This document shows positions 1 through 8,952 of a stretch of 64,000 nt of DNA, piece after piece (positions within the stretch are counted from its first letter, which is position 1; each line of letters starts with the position of its first letter). Under the pieces are notes generated by a model. That model saw nothing but the letters and a program-made list of their open reading frames with translations, was not told the origin of the DNA and did not search any database. A program made the position numbers and the translations under genes. Source of the DNA: Pseudomonas sp. HOU2 (lineage in GTDB: Bacteria; Pseudomonadota; Gammaproteobacteria; Pseudomonadales; Pseudomonadaceae); assembly GCF_040729435.1 (NCBI RefSeq), contig NZ_CP160398.1:1488001-1552000 (forward strand), read 5' to 3'.

Positions 1-1160
1 GTCGCCCCCATCCCGCCCCCCACGCACATGGTCACGATGCCGTAACGCAAATTGCGCCGCTGCAACTCCCGCACCAGATGCCCGACCTGCCGCGACCCGG
101 TCATGCCGAACGGGTGGCCGATGGAGATCGAGCCGCCGTTGACGTTGTATTTGTCGTTGTCGATCTCCAGCCGATCGCGGGCATACAGGCACTGCGAAGC
201 AAACGCCTCGTTGAGCTCCCACAGATCGATATCCGCCACTTGCAAGCCCTTGGCCTTGAGCAGTTTCGGCACCGAGAACACCGGGCCGATGCCCATTTCG
301 TCCGGCTCGCAACCGGCCACGGTGAAACCACGGAAAAACGCTTTGGGCTTGAGCCCCAGTTGCAGGGCTTTTTCCAGGCTCATCACCAGCGTCATCGAGG
401 CGCCGTCAGACAGCTGTGACGAGTTGCCGGCTGTCACGGAGCCGTCCTCGGCAAATACCGGTTTCAGTCCGGCGAGACTTTCGTAAGTGGTGTCCGGGCG
501 GTTGCAGTCGTCGTGATCGACAATGCCGTCGAGGATCTGCACTTCGCCACTGCTCTTGTCTTCGACACGGTACTTGACCGCCATCGGCACAATTTCATCA
601 TTGAACAGCCCGGCCGCCTGCGCCTGGGCAGTGCGCAGCTGGCTTTGCAGCGCGTAACGATCCTGGGCCTCGCGGCTCACGTCATAACGGCGCGCGACCA
701 CTTCGGCGGTCTGGCCCATGGTGTAGTAGATGCCCGGCACCTGCTGCTTGAGCAACGGGTTGATCAGGTGATCGGTGTTGACGCTTTTCAGGGTCAGGCT
801 GATCGACTCGACGCCACCGGCAACAATGATGTCGCTGCAACCAGAGGCGATCTGGTTGGCGGCAATCGCAATCGCCTGCAACCCCGACGAGCAGAAACGG
901 TTGAGGGTCATGCCGGCCACACCGGTGCCCAGCCGCGACAGCACCGCCACGTTGCGGCCGATGTTGTAACCCTGCGCGCCCTCGTTGGAGCCGGCGCCGA
1001 CAATGCAGTCCTCGACGCTGGCCGGGTCGATGTCGTTGCGCGACAGCAGCGCGTTGACGCAATGGGCCGCCATGTCGTCGGGACGGGTCTGGTTGAACTT
1101 GCCGCGAAAGGACTTGGCCAGGCCGGTCCGCACGCTGTCGACGATCACCACTTCACGCAT
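1..1160 (-). CDS. thiolase (acetyl-CoA C-acyltransferase), 3' end cut by window edge
   Basis: Thiolase superfamily enzyme that condenses or cleaves acyl-CoA (beta-oxidation or acetoacetyl-CoA metabolism). The reading frame starts at the ATG at 1160 (MREVVIVDSVRTGL) and is open to base 1. The nucleophilic Cys90 sits in NRFCSSGLQA. NEAFASQ and GHPFGMTGSR, carrying the other active-site elements, lie near the C-terminus, and the frame is cut inside the CVGGGMG motif that holds the second catalytic Cys, so only about ten residues are missing. It looks like a degradative-type thiolase of about 395 residues. The exact substrate cannot be told from this gene alone, and no fadB partner is visible inside the window. 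Confidence 0.93.
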   Translation of the reverse strand, partial: MREVVIVDSVRTGLAKSFRGKFNQTRPDDMAAHCVNALLSRNDIDPASVEDCIVGAGSNEGAQGYNIGRNVAVLSRLGTGVAGMTLNRFCSSGLQAIAIAANQIASGCSDIIVAGGVESISLTLKSVNTDHLINPLLKQQVPGIYYTMGQTAEVVARRYDVSREAQDRYALQSQLRTAQAQAAGLFNDEIVPMAVKYRVEDKSSGEVQILDGIVDHDDCNRPDTTYESLAGLKPVFAEDGSVTAGNSSQLSDGASMTLVMSLEKALQLGLKPKAFFRGFTVAGCEPDEMGIGPVFSVPKLLKAKGLQVADIDLWELNEAFASQCLYARDRLEIDNDKYNVNGGSISIGHPFGMTGSRQVGHLVRELQRRNLRYGIVTMCVGGGMGA

Positions 1161-1263
1161 GGCATACCTCAATTGTTGTTGTCGGAGGAGAGTGAACCGA
1201 GGATAAGTCCAGCCCGCCGCCGACCGCGACAATCATTCACCTCGCGTATGCGTGTCCATCGGC

Positions 1264-2778
1264 TCAGTGCTTGTGTTTTTTCGCGTGCTTGTCGGATTTC
1301 TCGAAGGCTTCCTCGAGCGCGCGGTTGATCGTGCGCAGCACCTTGACCCGCGCCCAGCGCTTGTCATTGGCCTCGACCAGGGTCCAGGGCGAAATCTCGG
1401 TGCTGGTACGGTCGACCATGTCGCCCACAGCGGCGCGGTAGGCGTCCCACTTGTCGCGGTTGCGCCAGTCGTCCTCGGTGATCTTGAAGCGCTTGAACGG
1501 AATCTGCTCGCGGGCCTGGAAGCGCTCCATCTGCGTGTCCTTGTCGATCGCCAGCCAGAACTTGACGACGATCACCCCGGCGTCGGCGATCTGCTCTTCG
1601 AAATCGTTGATCTCGCTGTAGGCCCGCAGCCAGTCGGCCGGGCTGCAAAAGCCCTCGATCCGCTCGACCAGCACCCGGCCATACCAGGAACGATCGAACA
1701 CGGTGAACTTGCCCCGCGCCGGCAGGTGTCGCCAGAAGCGCCACAGATACGGTTGCGCACGTTCCTCCTCGGTCGGCGCGGCAATCGGCACGATATTGTA
1801 TTGACGCGGATCGAGCGCCGCCGCCACCCGGCGAATCGCCCCGCCCTTGCCCGCCGCATCGTTGCCTTCGAACACCGCCACCAGTGCATGGCGACGCATG
1901 CGTTTGTCGCGCATCAGCCCGGACAACCGTGCCTGCTCGGTAATCAGTTGTTCTTCGTAGTCTTTCTTTTCCAGCCGCTGATTGAGGTCGAGGCTGTCGA
2001 GCAGATTGAGTTGATCGACCGCCGTGCCCAGCGGTGCGGCGTTGACCTCCTCAGTCTCTACCTGCGCACGCTTGAGCGCATTCTGCAGGCCTTCGAGCAG
2101 GATCTTGCCCACCGCCAGGCTGCGGTAGTTGGCGTCCATGCCTTCGATGATGTGCCACGGCGCGTAGTCGCGGCTGGTGCGGCGCAGCACGCGCTCGCCG
2201 TATTTGACGAACTTGTCGTAGGTCTGCGATTGCTGCCAGTCCAGCGGGCTGATGCGCCAGCTGTGCAGCGGGTCGTCGGCCAGCGCCTTGAGGCGAGCCT
2301 TCATCTGTTTCTTGGACAGGTGAAACCAGAACTTGAAGATCAGCGCGCCTTCATCGCAGAGCATCTTTTCCAGACGCTCGGCGGCGTTGATTGCCTGATC
2401 CAGACGCGGATCCTTGAATAGACCGTGAACTCGCCCCTGGAGCATCTGGCTGTACCAGTTGCCAAAGAAAATCCCCATCCGCCCCTTGGCCGGGAGCATC
2501 CGCCAGTAACGCCAGGCCGGTGGCCGCGCCAGTTCTTCATCGGTCTGCTGATCGAAGGTGCGCACCTCGATCAGGCGCGGGTCCATCCACTCGTTGAGCA
2601 ACTTGACGGTCTCGCCCTTGCCCGCGCCTTCGATGCCGTTGATCAGGACGATCACCGGAAAACGCTTCTGCTGCTGCAACTCGAACTGCGCTTCCAGCAA
2701 CGCTTCGCGCAGTGCAGGCACCGCCGCGTCGTAAGTCTCTTTGTCGATGGCATGGCCGATTTCGGCGGATTCAAACAT
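1264..2778 (-). CDS. pap: polyphosphate:AMP phosphotransferase (tandem PPK2 domains)
   Basis: Cytosolic enzyme that uses polyphosphate to phosphorylate AMP to ADP. The 504-aa protein has two PPK2 kinase domains. The first carries a Walker A (NGIEGAGKGETVK) near residues 47-59; the second carries EGNDAAGKGGAIRR near residue 300. This tandem architecture is the class II PPK2 (PAP) type. I start it at the ATG at 2778, because GGAG lies 8 nt upstream; the GTG six bases earlier would sit almost on the ribosome-binding site. The C-terminus is Lys/His-rich. It is transcribed alone, with a REP-bearing gap behind it. Confidence 0.93.
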   Translation of the reverse strand: MFESAEIGHAIDKETYDAAVPALREALLEAQFELQQQKRFPVIVLINGIEGAGKGETVKLLNEWMDPRLIEVRTFDQQTDEELARPPAWRYWRMLPAKGRMGIFFGNWYSQMLQGRVHGLFKDPRLDQAINAAERLEKMLCDEGALIFKFWFHLSKKQMKARLKALADDPLHSWRISPLDWQQSQTYDKFVKYGERVLRRTSRDYAPWHIIEGMDANYRSLAVGKILLEGLQNALKRAQVETEEVNAAPLGTAVDQLNLLDSLDLNQRLEKKDYEEQLITEQARLSGLMRDKRMRRHALVAVFEGNDAAGKGGAIRRVAAALDPRQYNIVPIAAPTEEERAQPYLWRFWRHLPARGKFTVFDRSWYGRVLVERIEGFCSPADWLRAYSEINDFEEQIADAGVIVVKFWLAIDKDTQMERFQAREQIPFKRFKITEDDWRNRDKWDAYRAAVGDMVDRTSTEISPWTLVEANDKRWARVKVLRTINRALEEAFEKSDKHAKKHKH

Positions 2779-2874
2779 GGGCACGGCTCCTTCCAGGATT
2801 CAGCAAGACTAGCGGATTGGGCACAGATGCAGGGCAGAAATTCCCCACCACAACAAGCAGAAGGAACGAACCCC

Positions 2875-3008
2875 TGTGGCGAGGGAGCTTGCTCCCGCTG
2901 GGTTGCGCAGCAACCCGAAAACCTTTCACCCCGGTTACTCCAGTTAAACCGCGTGCGCCGGCTTTACGACTGCTGCGCAGCCGAGCGGGAGCAAGCTCCC
3001 TCGCCACA
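2875..3008. repeat. REP pair, family A (GTGGCGAGGGAGCTTGCTCCC)
   Basis: Two inverted copies of a roughly 25-bp palindromic unit, TGTGGCGAGGGAGCTTGCTC and its complement, bracket a variable middle. It fills the 355-bp gap between pap and mnmC, where I see no other gene. The same unit recurs at 37627, 39551, 43313 and 49014. Confidence 0.9.
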
Positions 3009-3133
3009 GAAAAGCTCACTTTCAGCCACAAACAGTGAATTTTCCTTGAACCCCCTCAACCCAGCCTTGCCATGGATCAAGCACCCCGCGCCCGATCGGC
3101 TAGAATGGCCGCCTTGTCGTTGCCGAGCCTGCC

Positions 3134-5113
3134 ATGAAACCTGTATTGCCCCACGCCCAACTCGACTGGGATGACCACGGACGCCCGCGCTCGCGGGTGT
3201 TCGATGACGTGTATTTTTCCGACCAGTCGGGGCTGGATGAAACCCGTTACGTGTTCCTCGAACAGAACCGTCTGGCCGAGCGTTTTGCCGCGTTGCCGGC
3301 GCACGGGCGGCTGGTGATCGGCGAAACCGGCTTCGGCACCGGGCTGAATTTCCTTTGCGCCTGGCAGTTGTTCGAACAGCACGCGGTGGCCGGTGCGCGA
3401 CTGCATTTCGTCAGCGTCGAAAAATACCCGTTGAGCCCGACGGATCTGCAACAGGCCCTGGCCCTGTGGCCGGAACTCAAGCCTCTGGCCGATCAGTTGC
3501 TCAAGCATTACGTGGCGATCCATCAGGGCTTTCAGCGGATCGTCCTCGGTAACGGTCGGGTCACGCTGACCCTGCTGATCGGCGATGCGCTGGAGCAACT
3601 GCCGCAACTCGATGCGCAGATCGACGCGTGGTTTCTCGACGGTTTCGCCCCGGCGAAAAACCCCGACATGTGGACCGCCGAACTGTTCGCCGAACTGGCG
3701 CGACTGGCCGCGCCCGGCTCGACCATCAGCACCTTCACCAGCACCGGCTGGGTGCGGCGTCTGCTCAACGCGGCCGGGTTCAAGATGAAACGCACCCCGG
3801 GCATCGGCCACAAGTGGGAGATCCTGCGCGGCGAGTTTCTCGGCTGGCCGCAGGACGTCGCGCCACCGCTGCCGGACAAACCGTGGTTCGCCCGCCCTGC
3901 CCCGTTGACCGGCGAGCGTCGCGCACTGGTGATCGGCGCCGGGCTGGCCGGTTGCGCTACGGCTGCCAGCCTCGCGGCGCGCGGCTGGCAAGTCAGTCTG
4001 CTGGAGCGTCACGAGGCGGTGGCGCAGGAAGCGTCGGGCAATCCGCAGGGCGTGCTGTACCTGAAGCTGTCGGCCCACGGCACTGCGTTGTCGCAACTGA
4101 TCGTCAGCGGCTTCGGCTACACCCGTCGCCTGCTGGAAACCCTGCAACGCGGCACCGACTGGGACGATTGCGGCGTGCTGCAATTGGCTTTCAATGCCAA
4201 GGAAGCCGAGCGTCAGGCGCAACTGGCCGCGGCATTCCCGGAAGATCTGGTGCACTGGCTTGATCAGCCGCAAGCCGAAGCGCAGGCCGGCATCGGTTTG
4301 GCCCACGGCGGTTTGTACTACCCCGAAGGGGGCTGGGTGCATCCACCCGCGCTGTGCCAGGCGCAAGCGGCGCAAGCAAACATCGAACTGCTCAAGCATC
4401 ACGATGCGCTGGAACTGCGCAAGGTCGACGGGCAATGGCAAGCCCTCGACGGTGACCGCGTGCTCGCCAGCGCGCCGGTGGTGGTATTGGCGGGCGCGGC
4501 GGAGATCAAACGCTTCGCGCAAAGTGCCGAGCTGCCGCTCAAGCGCATTCGCGGGCAGATCACGCGCCTGCCACAAACCGCCGAGAGTCAGGCGCTGCGC
4601 ACCGTGGTCTGCGCCGAAGGGTATGTCGCCCCGGCGCGCCTGGGCGAACACACCCTCGGCGCCAGCTTCGACTTCAACAGCGACGACCTGACCCCGACCA
4701 CCGCCGAACACCAGGGCAATCTGGCGATGCTCGAAGAGATCTCCAGCGATCTGGTGGCGCGCCTGCACATCAATCAGCTGACCCCGGAAACACTGGAAGG
4801 ACGCGCCGCGTTCCGCTGCACCAGCCCCGACTATCTGCCGATTGTCGGCCCGCTGGCCGACCGCGAAGCCTTCGCTCAGGCCTTTGCCGTGTTGAGCAAG
4901 GATGCGCGACAAGTGCCGGACATCGCATGCCCATGGCTCGACGGCCTGTACGTCAACAGCGGCCACGGTTCACGCGGGCTGATCACCGCGCCGCTGTCTG
5001 GCGAACTGCTCGCGGCGTGGCTGAACAACGAGCCACTGCCACTGCCCCGAAGCGTCGCCGAGGCCTGCCATCCCAACCGTTTCGCCTTGCGCACGTTGAT
5101 TCGCGGCAAATGA
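3134..5113 (+). CDS. mnmC: bifunctional tRNA mnm5s2U34 methyltransferase / FAD oxidoreductase
   Basis: MnmC performs the last two steps of wobble-uridine modification. Its C-terminal FAD domain removes the carboxymethyl group from cmnm5s2U, and its N-terminal SAM domain methylates the resulting nm5s2U. The 659-aa protein shows the methyltransferase motif VIGETGFGTGLNFL at residues 61-74, a PDMWT segment typical of the MnmD domain, and a dinucleotide motif VIGAGLAGCATAAS near residue 265 that opens the oxidase half. This is full length for the fused form. The start at 3134 has only a weak ribosome-binding site. It is monocistronic, with a TAGAAT -10-like hexamer at 3101. Confidence 0.96.
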   Translation: MKPVLPHAQLDWDDHGRPRSRVFDDVYFSDQSGLDETRYVFLEQNRLAERFAALPAHGRLVIGETGFGTGLNFLCAWQLFEQHAVAGARLHFVSVEKYPLSPTDLQQALALWPELKPLADQLLKHYVAIHQGFQRIVLGNGRVTLTLLIGDALEQLPQLDAQIDAWFLDGFAPAKNPDMWTAELFAELARLAAPGSTISTFTSTGWVRRLLNAAGFKMKRTPGIGHKWEILRGEFLGWPQDVAPPLPDKPWFARPAPLTGERRALVIGAGLAGCATAASLAARGWQVSLLERHEAVAQEASGNPQGVLYLKLSAHGTALSQLIVSGFGYTRRLLETLQRGTDWDDCGVLQLAFNAKEAERQAQLAAAFPEDLVHWLDQPQAEAQAGIGLAHGGLYYPEGGWVHPPALCQAQAAQANIELLKHHDALELRKVDGQWQALDGDRVLASAPVVVLAGAAEIKRFAQSAELPLKRIRGQITRLPQTAESQALRTVVCAEGYVAPARLGEHTLGASFDFNSDDLTPTTAEHQGNLAMLEEISSDLVARLHINQLTPETLEGRAAFRCTSPDYLPIVGPLADREAFAQAFAVLSKDARQVPDIACPWLDGLYVNSGHGSRGLITAPLSGELLAAWLNNEPLPLPRSVAEACHPNRFALRTLIRGK

Positions 5114-5262
5114 AAAATCGCGACTGGCCGCTGGTCAGTCGCCCCCGCTTATAACTCATCGTTCTAAAACTCCCACATCTGCAGCGGGTCAGTTTCTGAG
5201 TACCGGCCATTTTGGCCAGACTTGAATGACCCCTCCCCAACGGAAAAACCGGTAAGGACTTT

Positions 5263-7035
5263 ATGTGCGGATTAGCTGGCGAGTTACGTTTTGATCATCA
5301 ACCTGCAGACCTTGCAGCGGTTGAGCGAATCACCCATCACCTGGCCCCTCGCGGCCCCGACGCGTGGGGCTTCCATGCCCAAGGGCCGATTGCCCTGGGC
5401 CATCGTCGCCTGAAAATCATGGACCTGTCGGACGGCTCGGCGCAGCCGATGATCGACAGTCAACTGGGCTTGTCCCTGGCCTTCAACGGCGCGATCTACA
5501 ACTTCCCGGAACTGCGCGCCGAACTCGAAGCGCTCGGCTACGCCTTCTATTCCGGTGGCGACACCGAAGTGCTCCTCAAGGGCTACCACGCCTGGGGCGA
5601 AGCGCTGCTGCCGAAACTCAACGGCATGTTCGCGTTCGCCATCTGGGAGCGCGATGCCCAGCGTCTGTTCATCGCCCGTGACCGTCTCGGCGTCAAGCCG
5701 CTGTACCTGTCGCGTACCGGTCAGCGTTTGCGCTTTGCCTCGGCCCTGCCGGCGCTGCTCAAGGGCGGCGACATCAACCCGATCCTCGATCCGGTGGCGC
5801 TCAATCATTATCTGAATTTCCACGCGGTGGTGCCCGCTCCACGCACCTTGCTCGCCGGCATCGAAAAGCTGCCGCCAGCGACCTGGATGCGCGTCGAAGC
5901 CGATGGCCGCACCGAGCAGAAAACCTGGTGGACCCTGCCCTACGGCCCGCACGACGACGAGAAAAACCTGACCCTCGAAGACTGGCGCGACCGCGTGCTC
6001 GACAGCACCCGTGAAGCGGTGGCAATCCGTCAGCGTGCGGCCGTGGATGTCGGCGTGCTGCTCTCCGGCGGTGTCGATTCGAGCATGCTCGTCGGCCTGT
6101 TGCGTGAAGTCGGCGTTGAGAACCTGTCGACCTTTTCCATCGGTTTCCAGGATGCCGGCGGCGAGCGCGGTGATGAATTTCAGTATTCCGATCTGATCGC
6201 CAAACACTACGGCACGCAACACCATCAATTGCGCATCGACGAAAAAGAGATCATCGAGCAACTGCCCGCCGCGTTCCGCGCGATGAGCGAGCCGATGGTC
6301 AGCCACGACTGCATCGCCTTCTACCTGCTGTCCCGCGAAGTGGCCAAGCACTGCAAAGTGGTGCAAAGCGGCCAGGGCGCGGACGAGTTGTTCGCCGGGT
6401 ATCACTGGTATCCGCAAGTTGATGGCGCAGCGGATCCATACGCGGCCTATCGCGCAGCGTTTTTCGACCGCAGCTACGACGACTACGCGGCCACCGTGCA
6501 ACCGAAATGGCTGACCGCGAATGACGCCGCTGGCGACTTCGTCAAGGAACATTTCGCCCAACCCGGCGCCGAGGCTGCGGTCGATAAAGCGCTGCGTCTG
6601 GACAGCACGGTGATGCTGGTGGATGACCCGGTCAAGCGTGTCGACAACATGACCATGGCCTGGGGCCTGGAGGCGCGCACGCCGTTCCTCGACTATCGAC
6701 TGGTTGAACTGTCGGCGCGAATTCCCGGCCAGTTCAAGCTGCCCGATGGCGGCAAACAGGTGTTGAAAGAAGCGGCGCGGCTGGTGATCCCGAGTGAAGT
6801 GATTGACCGCAAGAAAGGCTATTTCCCTGTACCGGGCCTCAAGCATTTGCAGGGCGACACCCTGAGCTGGGTGCGTGAGCTGCTGCTGGATCCGAGTCAG
6901 GATCGCGGCCTGTTCAACCCGGCCATGCTCGACAAACTGCTGACTGATCCGCAAGGCCAACTGACGCCATTGCGCGGCTCGAAACTGTGGCAACTGGCGG
7001 CCCTGAACCTGTGGCTCAGTGAACAAGGAATCTGA
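5263..7035 (+). CDS. N-acetylglutaminylglutamine amidotransferase (asparagine-synthase family)
   Basis: Predicted to amidate N-acetylglutaminylglutamine to the osmolyte NAGGN. The 590-aa protein begins MCGLAGE, so Cys2 is the N-terminal nucleophile of the class II glutaminase domain. The synthetase domain has the PP-loop LLSGGVDSSM near residue 268. A TAAGGA ribosome-binding site precedes the ATG at 5263. The next gene, an acetyltransferase/ATP-grasp fusion, starts 3 bases after the stop, and an M42 peptidase follows. That trio defines the NAGGN locus and separates this protein from AsnB. The 149-bp upstream gap contains an inverted repeat (GGCCATTTTGGCC) near 5204 that could be an operator. 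Confidence 0.9.
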   Translation: MCGLAGELRFDHQPADLAAVERITHHLAPRGPDAWGFHAQGPIALGHRRLKIMDLSDGSAQPMIDSQLGLSLAFNGAIYNFPELRAELEALGYAFYSGGDTEVLLKGYHAWGEALLPKLNGMFAFAIWERDAQRLFIARDRLGVKPLYLSRTGQRLRFASALPALLKGGDINPILDPVALNHYLNFHAVVPAPRTLLAGIEKLPPATWMRVEADGRTEQKTWWTLPYGPHDDEKNLTLEDWRDRVLDSTREAVAIRQRAAVDVGVLLSGGVDSSMLVGLLREVGVENLSTFSIGFQDAGGERGDEFQYSDLIAKHYGTQHHQLRIDEKEIIEQLPAAFRAMSEPMVSHDCIAFYLLSREVAKHCKVVQSGQGADELFAGYHWYPQVDGAADPYAAYRAAFFDRSYDDYAATVQPKWLTANDAAGDFVKEHFAQPGAEAAVDKALRLDSTVMLVDDPVKRVDNMTMAWGLEARTPFLDYRLVELSARIPGQFKLPDGGKQVLKEAARLVIPSEVIDRKKGYFPVPGLKHLQGDTLSWVRELLLDPSQDRGLFNPAMLDKLLTDPQGQLTPLRGSKLWQLAALNLWLSEQGI

Positions 7036-7038
7036 TTG

Positions 7039-8787
7039 ATGAAACCTCACGCCACGGCGATCAACCAACGCCTGTTACGCGGTCAGACACCGTCGTATGA
7101 ACGCTTGCAGGCGCGTCTGGCCGAAGACGGCAGCACACTGGGCGCCGACCCCATTGCCGTGCATTGCGGTTGGGGCCGGTTGCTGATCGGTCACACCTTT
7201 CCTGATCCGGCGACCCTGGCGCAGGAACTGCTCAACGAACAGCCCGGCGAACGTGATATCGCTCTGTACGTTGCCGCACCGCAGCAGATTCTCGGTCTGG
7301 AACCGACGCAACTGTTTCTCGACCCATCCGACACTCTGCGCCTGTGGTTCAGCGATTACCGCCAGGCGACGCGGGTGTTTCGCGGCTTCCGTATCCGCCG
7401 GGCGCAAAGCGAAGCGGACTGGCAGGCGATCAACCTGCTGTACCAGGCACGCGGCATGCTGCCGATCGATGCCACACGACTGACCCCGCATCATCAGGGC
7501 GGTCCGGTGTACTGGTTGGCTGAAGATGAAGACAGCGGCGCGGTGATCGGCAGCGTCATGGGCCTCAATCACCAGAAAGCCTTCAACGACCCGGAACACG
7601 GCAGCAGCCTGTGGTGCCTGGCAGTTGACCCGCAATGCTCGCGGCCGGGCGTCGGCGAAGTGCTGGTGCGGCATTTGATCGAGCACTTCATGAGTCGCGG
7701 CTTGAGCTATCTGGATCTGTCGGTGCTGCATGACAACCGTCAGGCCAAGAACCTCTACGCCAAACTCGGTTTTCGCAACCTCTCGACCTTCGCCATCAAG
7801 CGCAAGAACGGCATCAATCAGACGCTGTTCCTCGGGCCCGGGCCGGAAGCCAACTTCAACCCTTACGCGCGGATCATCGTCGAGGAAGCGCATCGGCGCG
7901 GCATCGACGTGCAAGTGGATGATGCCGAAGCCGGGCTGTTCACCCTTAGCCATGGCGGGCGTCGGGTACGTTGCCGCGAATCACTGAGCGACCTGACCAG
8001 CGCAATCAGCATGAGTCTGTGCCAAGACAAGAGCCTGACCCACAAAGTGTTGAAAGCCGCCGGCCTGAAGCTGCCCTCGCAGCAACTGGCGGGCAATGCC
8101 GACGACAATCTGGCGTTTCTCGATGAGCATCAGCGGGTGGTGGTCAAGCCGCTCGACGGTGAACAGGGTCAGGGGGTCGCGGTGGATCTGCAGAGCATCG
8201 AAGAGGTGCAGCAGGCCATCGAAGCCGCCAAACATTTTGACAGCCGCGTACTGCTGGAAAGCTTCCACGAAGGTCTCGACCTGCGGATTCTGGTGATCGG
8301 TTTTGAAGTGGTGGCGGCAGCCATTCGCCGTCCCGCCGAAGTAGTCGGCGACGGGCACCATTCGATCGGTGCATTGATCGAAGCTCAAAGTCGCCGTCGG
8401 CAAGCGGCCACCAGCGGCGAGAGCAAGATCCCGCTGGACCACGAAACCCAGCGCACCTTGCACGCCGCCGGTTATGACTACAGCAGCATTCTGCCGGCCG
8501 GCGAGCATCTGTTTGTGCGCCGCACCGCTAACCTGCACACCGGTGGCACGCTGGAAGACGTCACCGCGATTCTGCACCCCACCCTTGTTGATGCAGCAGT
8601 GCGCGCGGCGCGGGCGCTGGACATTCCAATGGTTGGCCTCGACCTGATGGTGCCGGCGGCGGATCAGCCGGAGTACGTGTTTATCGAAGCCAACGAACGC
8701 GCGGGATTGGCCAATCATGAGCCGCAGCCGACGGCGGAGCGGTTTGTCGATCTGTTGTTTCCGCACAGTCAGCCGGCTGTTTCTTGA
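7039..8787 (+). CDS. ngg: N-acetylglutaminylglutamine synthetase (GNAT plus ATP-grasp fusion)
   Basis: Predicted to acetylate glutamine and ligate a second glutamine, giving N-acetylglutaminylglutamine. A GNAT domain lies at about residues 120-270, with the acetyl-CoA segment SLWCLAVDPQCSRPGVGEVL. An ATP-grasp domain at about 310-575 has VVVKPLDGEQGQGV and ends in FIEANERAGLANH. The ATG at 7039 is preferred over the TTG at 7036 because AAGGAA lies upstream and the ATG is better spaced. Length is 582 aa. It is co-transcribed with the amidotransferase. The domain fusion is diagnostic of the family. Confidence 0.92.
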   Translation: MKPHATAINQRLLRGQTPSYERLQARLAEDGSTLGADPIAVHCGWGRLLIGHTFPDPATLAQELLNEQPGERDIALYVAAPQQILGLEPTQLFLDPSDTLRLWFSDYRQATRVFRGFRIRRAQSEADWQAINLLYQARGMLPIDATRLTPHHQGGPVYWLAEDEDSGAVIGSVMGLNHQKAFNDPEHGSSLWCLAVDPQCSRPGVGEVLVRHLIEHFMSRGLSYLDLSVLHDNRQAKNLYAKLGFRNLSTFAIKRKNGINQTLFLGPGPEANFNPYARIIVEEAHRRGIDVQVDDAEAGLFTLSHGGRRVRCRESLSDLTSAISMSLCQDKSLTHKVLKAAGLKLPSQQLAGNADDNLAFLDEHQRVVVKPLDGEQGQGVAVDLQSIEEVQQAIEAAKHFDSRVLLESFHEGLDLRILVIGFEVVAAAIRRPAEVVGDGHHSIGALIEAQSRRRQAATSGESKIPLDHETQRTLHAAGYDYSSILPAGEHLFVRRTANLHTGGTLEDVTAILHPTLVDAAVRAARALDIPMVGLDLMVPAADQPEYVFIEANERAGLANHEPQPTAERFVDLLFPHSQPAVS

Positions 8788-8805
8788 TCATGTAGAGCCT
8801 GAACC

Positions 8806-8888
8806 GGCCCCATCGCTGGCAAGCCAGCTCCCACAGGTTTACCGGTGTACCCAATCACTGTGGGAGCTGGCTTGCCAGCGATGAGGCC
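8806..8888. repeat. REP pair, family B (TGTGGGAGCTGGCTTGCCAGCGATG)
   Basis: Inverted pair of the unit CATCGCTGGCAAGCCAGCTC and its complement, between ngg and the M42 peptidase gene. It could form a long hairpin in the transcript and tune downstream expression. Sister copies lie at 10169, 28829 and 35072. Confidence 0.9.
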
Positions 8889-8952
8889 CTGACAGGCAAC
8901 ACAAATTCCCTCATCGAAACCATCGATGCGCCTCAACTCATCAGGAGTTTCC

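Noticed and set aside
2875..3008. CRISPR array or small RNA
   Set aside because: The palindromes occur only in inverted pairs, not as regularly spaced direct repeats, and copies are scattered through unrelated gaps: they are REPs.
3077..4966. 629-codon open frame opposite mnmC, and similar long antisense frames opposite the NAGGN amidotransferase, the LTA-synthase-like gene and ETF-QO
   Set aside because: They are frame shadows typical of high-GC DNA: Arg/Gln/His-rich, no family signature, no ribosome-binding site, and the opposite strand encodes a well-recognised protein.
5155..5210. AlgU (sigma-E type) promoter for the NAGGN genes
   Set aside because: AAACTC and TCTGA-like hexamers are present but the spacing does not fit GAACTT-N16-17-TCTGA.
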